Origin: LW40-45 sp048883105
GTDB lineage: Archaea > Asgardarchaeota > Lokiarchaeia > Sigyniarchaeales > SOKP01
Assembly (NCBI GenBank): GCA_048883105.1
Contig: JBHLQY010000028.1
Location: 1-27,373 of the forward strand
Direction of reading: 5' to 3'
Length of the DNA stretch: 27,373 nucleotides
Shown: one piece after another, positions 6,400 to 14,401 of the stretch
Layout of the letters: every line of letters starts with the position of its first letter
Numbering within the stretch: position 1 is the first letter of the stretch
Made by a program: the position numbers and the translations under genes
Notes under the pieces: model-generated
Told to the model about the DNA's origin: nothing
What the model saw: only the letters and a program-made list of their open reading frames with translations
Databases searched by the model: none

Positions 6400-7674
6400 T
6401 TGAAAGCTGATGATTCATATACGGATTATGCTTATAATTTAATAAAAACAATCGAAGAGAAGTTTGGGCCACGTTACTCTAGTTCGGAGGCGGAAAAAAA
6501 AGCAAATTTATTGGTAAAGGAAGAATTTTCGAAATTTTGCGATGAAACATATATAGAAGAATTTCAAACACATCCTAATTTATATCCGCAAGGAATATTC
6601 AAAGTCACTGGTCTTATTGGGGGCATTTCATTTATATTTCTTCTTATGATATTTCCACTTACAATTCTAGCTGCTATTTTAATTTTGCTCGCATTATTCA
6701 TACTATTTGCTGAATTAATGTTTATGAAGCGATGGATTAAATTTCTTTTCAAAGAAGGCATTTCAAGTAATGTTTGGGGAATTGTTAAACCAATTAGAGA
6801 TGTAAAATTTCGGATAATCTTTGAAGGGCATATCGATTCAGCAAAGCAAATGAGAATAGCAGAAAAAGAGGGGGATCCGTCAATGTTACCTCTTTTATTA
6901 GGACTTGTATATCTACTTTATACATTAGCTTTTTCAATTATAGAATTCTTGGTCCAAATATTTATTGGAAACTCAATAATGATTCTCTATGAATATGGGA
7001 TATTCCAATTCACGATAATCGATTTATTCTATTTTTTGCCATGGTTAATCTTATTTCCATGTTTTTTATATCTGATTCATGGAGTGACAGGTAATACTGT
7101 AGTCCCTGGGGCTGCCGACAATTTATCTGGTGTAGCTGTTACAGCTGCTCTAGGTAAATATCTAAGTAAAAATAGACCAAAAAATGTTGAAATTATTATA
7201 GCTTCAATGGGTTCTGAAGAAATTGGCGACAGAGGTGCGAAATATTTTGTAGAGCAACACGGCGACTTACTAAAAGATTCTTATGGTTTTGTTTTAGATG
7301 ACACTGGGGCGGGTAATAAACTTTACATAATTGAGGGTGATTGGATGCATCAAACAACATATAGCTCTGAGGTGATAACATGTATGGAAAAAGCTGTTGA
7401 TCTTTACAAAAAAGAAAATCCAGATGCGGCCCCCGTTGGAAAAAGAAGAAATGCTTTGGGATCTTCTGATGCTTGTATGTATATTAAGGGTGGTTATAAA
7501 GCTTCTTTTCTTGTAGGAGTGCAAGAATTCGAATCTGGAAAAAGAAAATTAAGTAAGCCCCCTCATTGGCATTCAATCCACGATACGTGGCAAAATATTT
7601 CTAAGAAAATGCTAAAAGATTCAATTGGAATAGCACTTAAATTTGTTGAAATTGTAGATAAAGAAATTCAGTAA
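6400..7674 (+). CDS. membrane-embedded M28-family metallopeptidase
   Basis: The gene encodes a 424-residue zinc exopeptidase of the M28 (aminopeptidase Y/PSMA-like) fold. The metal and catalytic residues are visible: His144 and Asp146 (EGHIDS), Asp240 (GAADNLSG), Glu273-Glu274 (GSEEIGDRG), Asp301 or Asp300 (VLDDTG) and His391 in HSIHDT, which corresponds to the family's HTPxDT motif. Two hydrophobic helices precede the first motif (about residues 69-115) and two more (about 163-195 and 205-228) sit between His144 and Asp240. Normal M28 enzymes have only some ten residues there. The start is TTG at 6400, preceded by GGTTGAGG. The next gene, a multipass membrane protein, follows after 17 bases, so the two products may work together. 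The substrate is unknown. Confidence 0.85.
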   Translation: MKADDSYTDYAYNLIKTIEEKFGPRYSSSEAEKKANLLVKEEFSKFCDETYIEEFQTHPNLYPQGIFKVTGLIGGISFIFLLMIFPLTILAAILILLALFILFAELMFMKRWIKFLFKEGISSNVWGIVKPIRDVKFRIIFEGHIDSAKQMRIAEKEGDPSMLPLLLGLVYLLYTLAFSIIEFLVQIFIGNSIMILYEYGIFQFTIIDLFYFLPWLILFPCFLYLIHGVTGNTVVPGAADNLSGVAVTAALGKYLSKNRPKNVEIIIASMGSEEIGDRGAKYFVEQHGDLLKDSYGFVLDDTGAGNKLYIIEGDWMHQTTYSSEVITCMEKAVDLYKKENPDAAPVGKRRNALGSSDACMYIKGGYKASFLVGVQEFESGKRKLSKPPHWHSIHDTWQNISKKMLKDSIGIALKFVEIVDKEIQ

Positions 7675-7691
7675 AAAGAGGTATAAATAAC

Positions 7692-8483
7692 ATGGCTAAA
7701 AATTATATAATGGCAAGGTATTCTGCAGGTAATTTGATATATACTTATGAATTTATTGTTATTATTATTATTTTAATTATTTTATTACTTTTTTGGAAGT
7801 TAAATGATGATAGAAATTCGCTAATCGTTTACGTTCTTACAGGTATTGGAGATACAATTATTGAATTACTAGCTAGTGCATCTGGAATTCGAATAGTTGA
7901 AGAAACATATTTATTTGGAGTATTTTATGTTGGATTTCCCCTATTACCAGTGATTATGGGTTTTTTTGAGGGAGGAGTACAATGTATAATAGCATATCAT
8001 CTTATACAGGGAATAATGCTAAAAAATAAACTTTCTTTAAAATTTTCACTCAGTTATCTCATAGTTACAATTATTATAATGATGTTTTCAAGATTGAGTG
8101 CATTTTTTAATGTATCACAAAATTCTATTGGCATTACAAGGAGATCAATCTTTTCATTAGGCTCAATTTTACTTCTTATTAGTTGTTATTTAGTTTCTTT
8201 TGGTTATTTCTTTCTAAATAAAACAATTAATAAAAGAGAACGAATAAGTTTTTTGCTATGGTATTTATTTATTATGATTGTATATTTTCCAGTGTTTTTA
8301 ATCTCTCATATTACAATGACTCGTTTTATTGAAATTGAGCAAAATGGAACATATGAAGTAGCGCCTTTATTAGAACAAATTCTTGTCTTATATGGCTATG
8401 GTTTAGTGTTAGAAGCAGGAGGATTTTTCCTCCCTTATTACGTAATTATTCATCATTTTCATTTAATAGATCTTAGTGATTAG
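7692..8483 (+). CDS. hypothetical multipass membrane protein
   Basis: This 263-residue integral membrane protein has about seven predicted hydrophobic helices, at roughly residues 20-36, 43-60, 78-105, 117-140, 153-175, 188-208 and 225-255. I recognise no family signature, and there are no cysteine clusters or nucleotide-binding motifs. His102 and the closing IIHHFHLIDL include histidines near membrane edges. It begins with ATG, has a GAGGT SD a few bases upstream, and lies 17 bases after the M28 peptidase gene. It is probably translated from the same mRNA and may be a membrane partner or substrate-entry component. That link is inferred from spacing only. Confidence 0.75.
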   Translation: MAKNYIMARYSAGNLIYTYEFIVIIIILIILLLFWKLNDDRNSLIVYVLTGIGDTIIELLASASGIRIVEETYLFGVFYVGFPLLPVIMGFFEGGVQCIIAYHLIQGIMLKNKLSLKFSLSYLIVTIIIMMFSRLSAFFNVSQNSIGITRRSIFSLGSILLLISCYLVSFGYFFLNKTINKRERISFLLWYLFIMIVYFPVFLISHITMTRFIEIEQNGTYEVAPLLEQILVLYGYGLVLEAGGFFLPYYVIIHHFHLIDLSD

Positions 8484-8489
8484 AATAAT

Positions 8490-8693
8490 GTGTTTTCTAA
8501 AGTCAAAATCCATAAAAGAATTGCATATTTATTAAGCAATGAAAGTGTAACTTTTACTATTTATTGTATAAAAGATTTTTTTAGACAAAGGTGGGAACTT
8601 AATTTTACTTTGAGTGGTAACGGATATTGTTTGCCTAAGGTAAAATCATTCTTAAAAGACAACTGCGCGCCTCCTAAGTTTATATTAGAATGA
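8490..8693 (+). CDS. possible small protein, doubtful
   Basis: This open frame of 67 codons starts with GTG only four bases after the previous stop. It has no recognisable domain. Its composition (two basic stretches, four Cys/Trp residues, no repeats) neither proves nor disproves coding. It may be a small co-transcribed gene, a decayed gene or chance. There is no convincing SD. Confidence 0.25.
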   Translation: MFSKVKIHKRIAYLLSNESVTFTIYCIKDFFRQRWELNFTLSGNGYCLPKVKSFLKDNCAPPKFILE

Positions 8694-8720
8694 ATAGTTT
8701 TAACCTTTTTTTTCCGTATC

Positions 8721-8731
8721 TTTTTAATTAC
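8721..8731 (+). promoter_or_regulatory. candidate TATA box for the nicotinate phosphoribosyltransferase gene
   Basis: TTTTTAATTAC lies about 26 bases upstream of the ATG at 8752, so transcription could begin at the start codon itself. No SD is present. The upstream T-run at 8706-8713 may end the preceding transcript. Confidence 0.3.
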
Positions 8732-8751
8732 TTTAGTATTTATTAATTATT

Positions 8752-10137
8752 ATGGAAAATATGGAACCTAAATCTGGTTTTGTTAATGATTTAAATATGG
8801 TATTGGCTTTGGACTTTTACGAGCTTTCGATGGGAGCTGCTTACTATCAATATAATCTTGAAAATAATATTAACGAAAAAGAAGATATTGCAACTTTTGA
8901 ACTTTTTATGAGAAAATTCCCTAAAAATCGCAATTACTTAATTTTTGCCGGGTTAGAACAAGCTGTCCATTATCTACAGAATGCCAGATTTACAGAAAGA
9001 ACAATAGAATTTTTGAGGAAGAAGGATATTTTTAAAAAAATTGATCCTAGTTATTTTGATAAGTATTTACCCAATTTTAGGTTTAATGTTGATGTATGGG
9101 CAATGAAAGAAGGAAATTTCTTCTTTCCTAACGAACCAGTTATGAGAGTTCAAGGACCAATATTTCAAGCCCAAATAGCTGAAACATATTTACTCAATGT
9201 TATTAATTTTCAAACAATAATTGCTTCAAAGGCTTCAAGGATTAAAAATCTAGCTCCCGATAAGGTCCTTCTTGAATTTGGTACAAGAAGATCACATAGT
9301 CCACTTGCAGGTGTATACGCAGCAAGAGCTAGTTACATTGCGGGATTTAACGGTACAAGCAACGTAGTTGCAGATATAGAATTAGGAATTAATTCATCGG
9401 GTACTATGGCTCATAGTTTTATTCAAAAATTTGATAAAGAAATCGACAGTTTCAATTCATATTACAATATTTATGACGAAAACTCAATTCTTTTAATAGA
9501 TACATATGATACTGAAAAAGGGGCTCAAAAATGTTGGAACTTTGGGAACAATATAAAAGGTGTAAGAATTGATTCGGGAGACTTAATTGAACATGCTAAA
9601 AAAGTTCGAAAAATTCTAGACGAAGGTGACTGCGATAAAGTTTTAATCGTTGCAAGCTCCGATTTAAACGAATATAAAATAAAGGATATTATAGACAAAA
9701 AAGCCCCCATAGATGCATTTGGTATTGGAACAGAATTGGCAACTTCCCGCGATGACCCAACCATATCTGGTGTGTATAAATTAATGGAATATAATAATAA
9801 GCCCAGAATTAAGATTAGCGAAGAAAAAATAACTTATCCTGGAATAAAACAAGTCTTTAGGATATACGATAAAAATGGAATATTTAAAGAAGACATTTTA
9901 GCGCTGAATGAAGAGGTGCCACCCCCTAATTCCGAGGCCTTATTAACACCTGTTATGAAAAAAGGAGATTTAATAGAGGAATTACCAAAATTAGATGAAA
10001 TCCAGCAATTTTATTTAGACAATATAAAAAAATTACCCGATAATTATAAGAATTTGAAAGAAGTTCAAATTTTTAAGCTGAAAATTTCCAAAAATCTAAA
10101 TGATTTAACAAATTCATTGATAAAGAAATATCTATAA
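8752..10137 (+). CDS. pncB: nicotinate phosphoribosyltransferase
   Basis: The enzyme converts nicotinate and PRPP to nicotinate mononucleotide in the Preiss-Handler NAD salvage pathway, in the cytoplasm. The 461-residue length and order of motifs fit the family: YELSMGAAYY near the N-terminus, FELFMRKFP, the LEFGTRRSHSP loop (residues 174-184), ARASYIAGFNGTSN, GTMAHSF with His221 at the position of the phosphorylated catalytic histidine, VRIDSGDL (271-278) in the phosphate site, and FGIGTELATS (323-332). ATP hydrolysis drives the bacterial enzyme through phosphorylation of this histidine. It appears to be a single-gene unit, with no NAD-synthesis neighbour in the window. The C-terminal 60 residues form a charged helical extension. 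Confidence 0.93.
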   Translation: MENMEPKSGFVNDLNMVLALDFYELSMGAAYYQYNLENNINEKEDIATFELFMRKFPKNRNYLIFAGLEQAVHYLQNARFTERTIEFLRKKDIFKKIDPSYFDKYLPNFRFNVDVWAMKEGNFFFPNEPVMRVQGPIFQAQIAETYLLNVINFQTIIASKASRIKNLAPDKVLLEFGTRRSHSPLAGVYAARASYIAGFNGTSNVVADIELGINSSGTMAHSFIQKFDKEIDSFNSYYNIYDENSILLIDTYDTEKGAQKCWNFGNNIKGVRIDSGDLIEHAKKVRKILDEGDCDKVLIVASSDLNEYKIKDIIDKKAPIDAFGIGTELATSRDDPTISGVYKLMEYNNKPRIKISEEKITYPGIKQVFRIYDKNGIFKEDILALNEEVPPPNSEALLTPVMKKGDLIEELPKLDEIQQFYLDNIKKLPDNYKNLKEVQIFKLKISKNLNDLTNSLIKKYL

Positions 10138-10180
10138 AGGTTCTAAAATGAAATATCAATAATCTATAACTCAACTCCTT

Positions 10181-10195
10181 AATAATAATAATAAT
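10181..10195 (+). repeat. short (AAT)5 trinucleotide run
   Basis: Five exact AAT units lie in the gap between the phosphoribosyltransferase and Tes genes. It is a simple AT-rich microsatellite with no evident function. Confidence 0.7.
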
Positions 10196-10280
10196 TTTAA
10201 ATGTATAGAAAGTTTTTTTAAAATTAATTCTATTTTAATATGAATAATTAACCTTATTTTCATTTTTGGTGTAAAAATTA

Positions 10281-12005
10281 ATGTATCATATTGACGGAAC
10301 GGATTATTTGAACACACCCTACTATCATAAAACAAGTAGCGTTTGTCCTGAATGTTTACAAGTAATTTCAGCTGAAATTTACGAGGAAAATGACCAAATC
10401 TGGATGAGGAAAACGTGTCCGGATCATGGTAATTTTAAGGATATAATCAGTTCGTCTGCAAAATATTATAAATGGACTCATTATAAAACTGATGAATGGA
10501 GCTTTGACAAAGATGGAGAGGCTAATCCTCCAGATTGTGAGATTACTGATCCTAGGGGATGTCCATATAATTGCGGTCTGTGTCCCGAACATTTATCTAC
10601 TTGTTCTTTAGCATTAATAGACCTTACAAATCGATGCAATTTCAACTGTAATTTTTGCTACGCCAATGTTCAGAAAGCAGGATATTTAGTGGAACCAACT
10701 TTAGAAGAGATTGACCGAATTATGGAAAACTTTAGAAGTAAACCGATCCCATCTCCTGCCATCATGTTTACGGGTGGCGAGCCTACAGTAAGGAAGGATT
10801 TTCCTGAGATATGCGCTTTGGCTAAAAAGCACGGTTTTAAAGAAATTATTGTCGCAACTAACGGTTATGGATTCCAGAAAAAGAAAGGAGGGCTTGAATG
10901 GACTAAAAAAGTGTATGAAGCAGGCTTAGACACATTGTATCTTCAATTTGATGGTATTAACAATATCACTTACGAAAAAACACGTGGTATTAAGAATTTA
11001 ATGGAATATAAAGAGCGCGTTATTGAAAATTGTCGAAAAGCAGAATTGACATCAGTTGTTTTAGTGGCTACAATCGCAAGAGGTGTTACTGATATAGAAA
11101 TTGGAAATATTATTCAATATGCTATTGATAACATTGATGTGGTAAGAGGAATAACATTTCAACCAGTTTCTTTATGTGGTAGAATTACTGCTGAAGATAG
11201 GCAAGATTTGAGAATAACAAATGCTGATGTAATTACGGAGATCGATAAACAAACAGGCGGTAAAATCAGTATTGAAAATTCTTGGTATCCTTTAACAACG
11301 ATCGTTGAGTGGGGAAGAATAATTGCATATATAGCAGATGTAGAACCTGTTGAATTTACGTGCCACCCTGATTGTGGATTTGCCACTTACCTTGTTATCG
11401 ACCCAGAAACTAACGAGATGGTCTCAATAATGGATTATTTTGACCCTTTAAAGATTATTGATTTTGCAAATAGATTTTGGGAGAAAATTAAGAGAAAAGA
11501 AAAACAACCAATTAAGTTCTTCTCAAACCTTCTAGGAGATTTTGGTGAAACCTTAGATAAAGGATTAAATTGGGTAGATAAACAACAGTTAAAAGCGAGA
11601 TTTCTTTTAGGTATGTTGCAATATACAAAGAAACCAGGTAAACTTATGGAGATGTTCAGCAGAGTCTTAATAGATGGAAAATGGGATAGTATAAGCGCTT
11701 TTACTCATGGAACACTTCTAATCAGCTCGATGCATTTTCAAGATGCTTATAATTTCAATATTGAAAGAGCAAAGCGCTGTATTGTTCATTTTGGAGTAGC
11801 TATGCCTGATGGGGAAGTAAAAGAGATCTCTTTTTGCACAATGAACATTTTCCACCGTGAGAATATAGAAAAACAAACTTCGAAGAAATTAACTGAAAAA
11901 ATTAGAAACGAATTCGATACCACAGTAGGACTTCCAGCAGACGAAGTTGATCAAAAACTTGCCCATAATGGGGGAATAATCAAGGAGGATAAATTTAATA
12001 GGTGA
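10281..12005 (+). CDS. tes: radical SAM tetraether lipid synthase (Tes homologue)
   Basis: Tes/GDGT-MAS joins the phytanyl ends of two archaeol-type lipids by forming sp3-sp3 carbon bonds, giving membrane-spanning tetraethers. The 574-residue protein shows the family's layout. A rubredoxin-like N-terminal site has Cys22, Cys25 (VCPEC), Cys46 and neighbours (CPDHG). A Cys-rich block follows: Cys94, Cys98, Cys101 and Cys108 (RGCPYNCGLCPEH). The radical SAM triad is Cys119-x3-Cys123-x2-Cys126 (NRCNFNCNFCYA), followed by FTGGEPTVR. Homologues such as MJ0619 share the phrases CPxCL, CPxHG and GCPYNCGLCPEH. The C-terminal half has further Cys (TCHPDCGF). The start is ATG. A small gene follows after seven bases. 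Membership of this subfamily is clear. The exact product (tetraether or macrocyclic archaeol) is inferred. Confidence 0.88.
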   Translation: MYHIDGTDYLNTPYYHKTSSVCPECLQVISAEIYEENDQIWMRKTCPDHGNFKDIISSSAKYYKWTHYKTDEWSFDKDGEANPPDCEITDPRGCPYNCGLCPEHLSTCSLALIDLTNRCNFNCNFCYANVQKAGYLVEPTLEEIDRIMENFRSKPIPSPAIMFTGGEPTVRKDFPEICALAKKHGFKEIIVATNGYGFQKKKGGLEWTKKVYEAGLDTLYLQFDGINNITYEKTRGIKNLMEYKERVIENCRKAELTSVVLVATIARGVTDIEIGNIIQYAIDNIDVVRGITFQPVSLCGRITAEDRQDLRITNADVITEIDKQTGGKISIENSWYPLTTIVEWGRIIAYIADVEPVEFTCHPDCGFATYLVIDPETNEMVSIMDYFDPLKIIDFANRFWEKIKRKEKQPIKFFSNLLGDFGETLDKGLNWVDKQQLKARFLLGMLQYTKKPGKLMEMFSRVLIDGKWDSISAFTHGTLLISSMHFQDAYNFNIERAKRCIVHFGVAMPDGEVKEISFCTMNIFHRENIEKQTSKKLTEKIRNEFDTTVGLPADEVDQKLAHNGGIIKEDKFNR

Positions 12006-12012
12006 TATCTTA

Positions 12013-12285
12013 ATGGCTGAAATAGATCCAGATACTGGTTTAAAAATCAGAAAATTAACAGAATTAAAACCTACAGCTGCTGAAGAGTACCAAGAATCGA
12101 TGTTGAAAAGGGTAGATCATTTTTCACAGCAAAGAGATTCCACTTTTAATAGCTTTGTAGAAAATACTATTGTGAGTGGTCTTAGGATTTTGTTGGACTT
12201 GAAAGTGAAAGTTGATGAAGCGCTTGGTGACAATAAGGAAAAGGTCTATGATATAGTTGAAAAACTGCTTTTATTTGGTTTATAA
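12013..12285 (+). CDS. small helical protein downstream of Tes
   Basis: I do not recognise this 90-residue protein. It is hydrophilic for the first 45 residues, then ends in an amphipathic helix pair (SGLRILLDLKVKVDEAL and KVYDIVEKLLLFGL) that could sit on a membrane or pack against a partner. It has no cysteine. The gene begins seven bases after the Tes stop, with GGTGAT just before it, so translation is probably coupled to Tes. The position suggests an accessory protein for Tes or for lipid delivery, but that is inference from gene order only. Confidence 0.6.
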   Translation: MAEIDPDTGLKIRKLTELKPTAAEEYQESMLKRVDHFSQQRDSTFNSFVENTIVSGLRILLDLKVKVDEALGDNKEKVYDIVEKLLLFGL

Positions 12286-12320
12286 TTTTTTTTTCACAAT
12301 ATTTTTTTAAATTACATTTT
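12286..12320 (+). terminator. T-rich terminator after the Tes operon
   Basis: Three T-runs (eight, seven and seven T) occur in the 45 bases between the 90-residue gene and the next ATG. They could end the Tes transcript, though the next gene follows so closely that partial read-through is likely. Confidence 0.35.
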
Positions 12321-12330
12321 TTTAATTATA

Positions 12331-13410
12331 ATGGCGTTTAATGTAATTACACTTCCAGTTGTATTCTTATTTATTGTGAATGGATTTGGACAATTATATT
12401 ACGCGATTAAACTAAAAAAGAAGTACCCAGAAGAACATAATATAATAAATAGTTATATTTCTTTTATTTTATGGATTTCAGCAGGATTATTATATCCCTT
12501 CATTTATTTAACGGACAATGCACGTATTAGATGGTTTCAAGTATTATCAACATTTTTTATCTGTATATTTACGCCTGGAATTCTTTTTCTAATATTATAT
12601 TATCAATATAGAGTTGTTAAAAAGAATCCAGAAATAAAGAAAAGAAGAAGTTTCTCTTTTTTTAGAAAGGAATTTAATCAAAAAACAAATGAAGGCCAAG
12701 ACGTTAAGAAAAGTAAATTTAAAAAAGATTTATATAGAAAAGCTTTGCATTTATTCCCAGCAAGCGTAATAATTATATTATGGATATTTGCCGTTTATAT
12801 TTGGGATGGAATATGGAACGCCGACCTAATCTGGGGATTAAGTGGTGAAAATTTTGGAAAGTTTTTAATTATTACAGCGGGATATTCTGGGATTTTAGTT
12901 TTTGCGGCGTTAGATTACGTAAGATTGTCACATATTTTTAAAACCCATAGCATATTTTATTTGTTACCTGATAATGTTTCAAACCTATTAGGAAAGGCTC
13001 TAAATAGAAATGAATTATATGAATTTACGAGGCCTGCCGTTTTCGTTTTAGCACTCGTACCTATCTTTTTTTTTCCATTTGGAATATTCACAGCTGCAGC
13101 ATTAATAGCAACGATTGGAGATGGTGTTGCCTCTCTTTTCGGTATAAAATTTGGAAAGCGTAATTTTCCTAAAGGTAGTGATAAGACTGTCGTTGGGTAT
13201 ATTGCCGGATTTTTAGTTTCATTTGGAATAGTTATTCTTTCTCTATGGATATTTGAAAGTGATTTGGTTATTGAAAAAGTATTATTAATCGCTTTAGGAG
13301 GAGCTGTTATGTTCTTTATAATTGACTATTTAAGCCTTAAAATTGATGATGATATTTTAAATCCTTTATTTTGCGCAATAGTTATGGTTTTATTGTATTA
13401 TTTTCTATAA
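12331..13410 (+). CDS. SEC59/dolichol-kinase-like integral membrane protein
   Basis: This 359-residue multipass membrane protein belongs to the dolichol kinase/phosphatidate cytidylyltransferase group. Diagnostic sequences are RKALHLFPA (about residues 137-145), the IGDGVASLFG motif (262-271) and the following FGKRNFPKGSDKTVVGY (274-290). In SEC59-type CTP-dependent kinases these form the nucleotide site and the KT-x-x-G motif. Homologues phosphorylate dolichol, phytol, geranylgeraniol or diacylglycerol with CTP. The N-terminal 120 residues add three to four helices and a basic cytoplasmic loop (KKRRSFSFFRK) not needed for the kinase core. Its place after Tes and before other lipid-like enzymes suggests isoprenoid alcohol or lipid phosphate metabolism. 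The substrate is unproven. Confidence 0.8.
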   Translation: MAFNVITLPVVFLFIVNGFGQLYYAIKLKKKYPEEHNIINSYISFILWISAGLLYPFIYLTDNARIRWFQVLSTFFICIFTPGILFLILYYQYRVVKKNPEIKKRRSFSFFRKEFNQKTNEGQDVKKSKFKKDLYRKALHLFPASVIIILWIFAVYIWDGIWNADLIWGLSGENFGKFLIITAGYSGILVFAALDYVRLSHIFKTHSIFYLLPDNVSNLLGKALNRNELYEFTRPAVFVLALVPIFFFPFGIFTAAALIATIGDGVASLFGIKFGKRNFPKGSDKTVVGYIAGFLVSFGIVILSLWIFESDLVIEKVLLIALGGAVMFFIIDYLSLKIDDDILNPLFCAIVMVLLYYFL

Positions 13411-13455
13411 TAATAACGAGGATAAAAACGATTTAGTATATAATATTATGTAAAA

Positions 13456-14349
13456 ATGAAAATTGGATACCCATGTATTAATCTATCATTAGAATGTAGA
13501 AGTAGTAAAACATTTAGATTAAAAAATTATTCGGAAAATAAACTGAAAGAAATAGTCAAATCAAATTTAGATTGCTTATCTCAGATTCTAGAATATAATC
13601 GTAAGAATAATCTTTTTTTTTTTAGAATCACTTCAGATCTAATTCCTTTCGCTTCTCATCCGGTAATGAAATTCAATTGGCAGGATTATTTCAAACAAAA
13701 TTTTTTTCAAATCGGGCAATTTATTAAAAAAAATAAAATGAGAATTACAATGCATCCGGGACAATATAATGTATTCAATTCTGTTAATCATGATGTTTAT
13801 GAACGTAGCCTTTACGATCTTTTTTATCATATAGATGTGTTGGATTTGATGGAATTAGATTCTAGTGCAAAAGTGGTGATTCATGCTGGAGGAGTATATG
13901 GGGATAAAAATGAAAGTATCAATAGATTTGTTGAAAGATACAAACTTTTAGATGAGAGTATTAAAAATAGATTAGTAGTTGAAAATGATGAAAAAAGTTA
14001 TAATTTAAAGGATTGCCTAAGAATTCATGAAAAAACGGGAATACCTATTATTTTAGATGTGTATCATCATGAATGTTTTAATTATGGTGAAACTATTAAA
14101 AATGCATTTAAAGCATTTAGTAAAACTTGGAAAAAAGAGGATGGGCTTCCTATAGTTCATTATAGTAGTCAAAAAGTAGGAGGTAAAAAAGGGAATCATG
14201 CATATTCAATTGATCTTAAGCATTTTCAGAAATTTATCCAAAATACTTTAGATTTTAATTTTGATTTAATGTTAGAAATTAAAGATAAGGAAAAAAGTGG
14301 TTTAAAAGCTGTGAAAATAATTAAGAATGACCCGCGATTTAATTTATGA
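13456..14349 (+). CDS. uvsE: UV damage endonuclease, UVDE/UvsE type
   Basis: UvsE nicks DNA immediately 5' of UV photoproducts and some other lesions, starting an excision pathway independent of UvrABC. The protein (297 residues) starts MKIGYPCIN and forms a TIM barrel whose metal ligands can be read: His100 (TMHPGQYNV), His143 (VIHAGGVYGDK), Glu176 (VVENDE), Asp201 and His204 (LDVYHHE), His235 (IVHYSSQK), His248 (GNHAYSID) and Glu274 (LMLEIKDKE). The spacing closely follows the Thermus enzyme. Ile233 occupies the position, two residues before the ligand histidine, where the Thermus enzyme is described as having a modified lysine. The start is ATG with no SD. A box GATAAAAAC (13421-13429) is suitably placed for a promoter. 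Confidence 0.93.
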   Translation: MKIGYPCINLSLECRSSKTFRLKNYSENKLKEIVKSNLDCLSQILEYNRKNNLFFFRITSDLIPFASHPVMKFNWQDYFKQNFFQIGQFIKKNKMRITMHPGQYNVFNSVNHDVYERSLYDLFYHIDVLDLMELDSSAKVVIHAGGVYGDKNESINRFVERYKLLDESIKNRLVVENDEKSYNLKDCLRIHEKTGIPIILDVYHHECFNYGETIKNAFKAFSKTWKKEDGLPIVHYSSQKVGGKKGNHAYSIDLKHFQKFIQNTLDFNFDLMLEIKDKEKSGLKAVKIIKNDPRFNL

Positions 14350-14401
14350 AAATATAAGATATTATAAGAAAGAGATTATGAGCAGGTTTTATTTAAGAAA
14401 A

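Noticed and set aside
10181..10195. AAT repeats as a possible CRISPR or phage attachment site
   Set aside because: Only a 15-base microsatellite; no spacers, no dyads and no integrase nearby.
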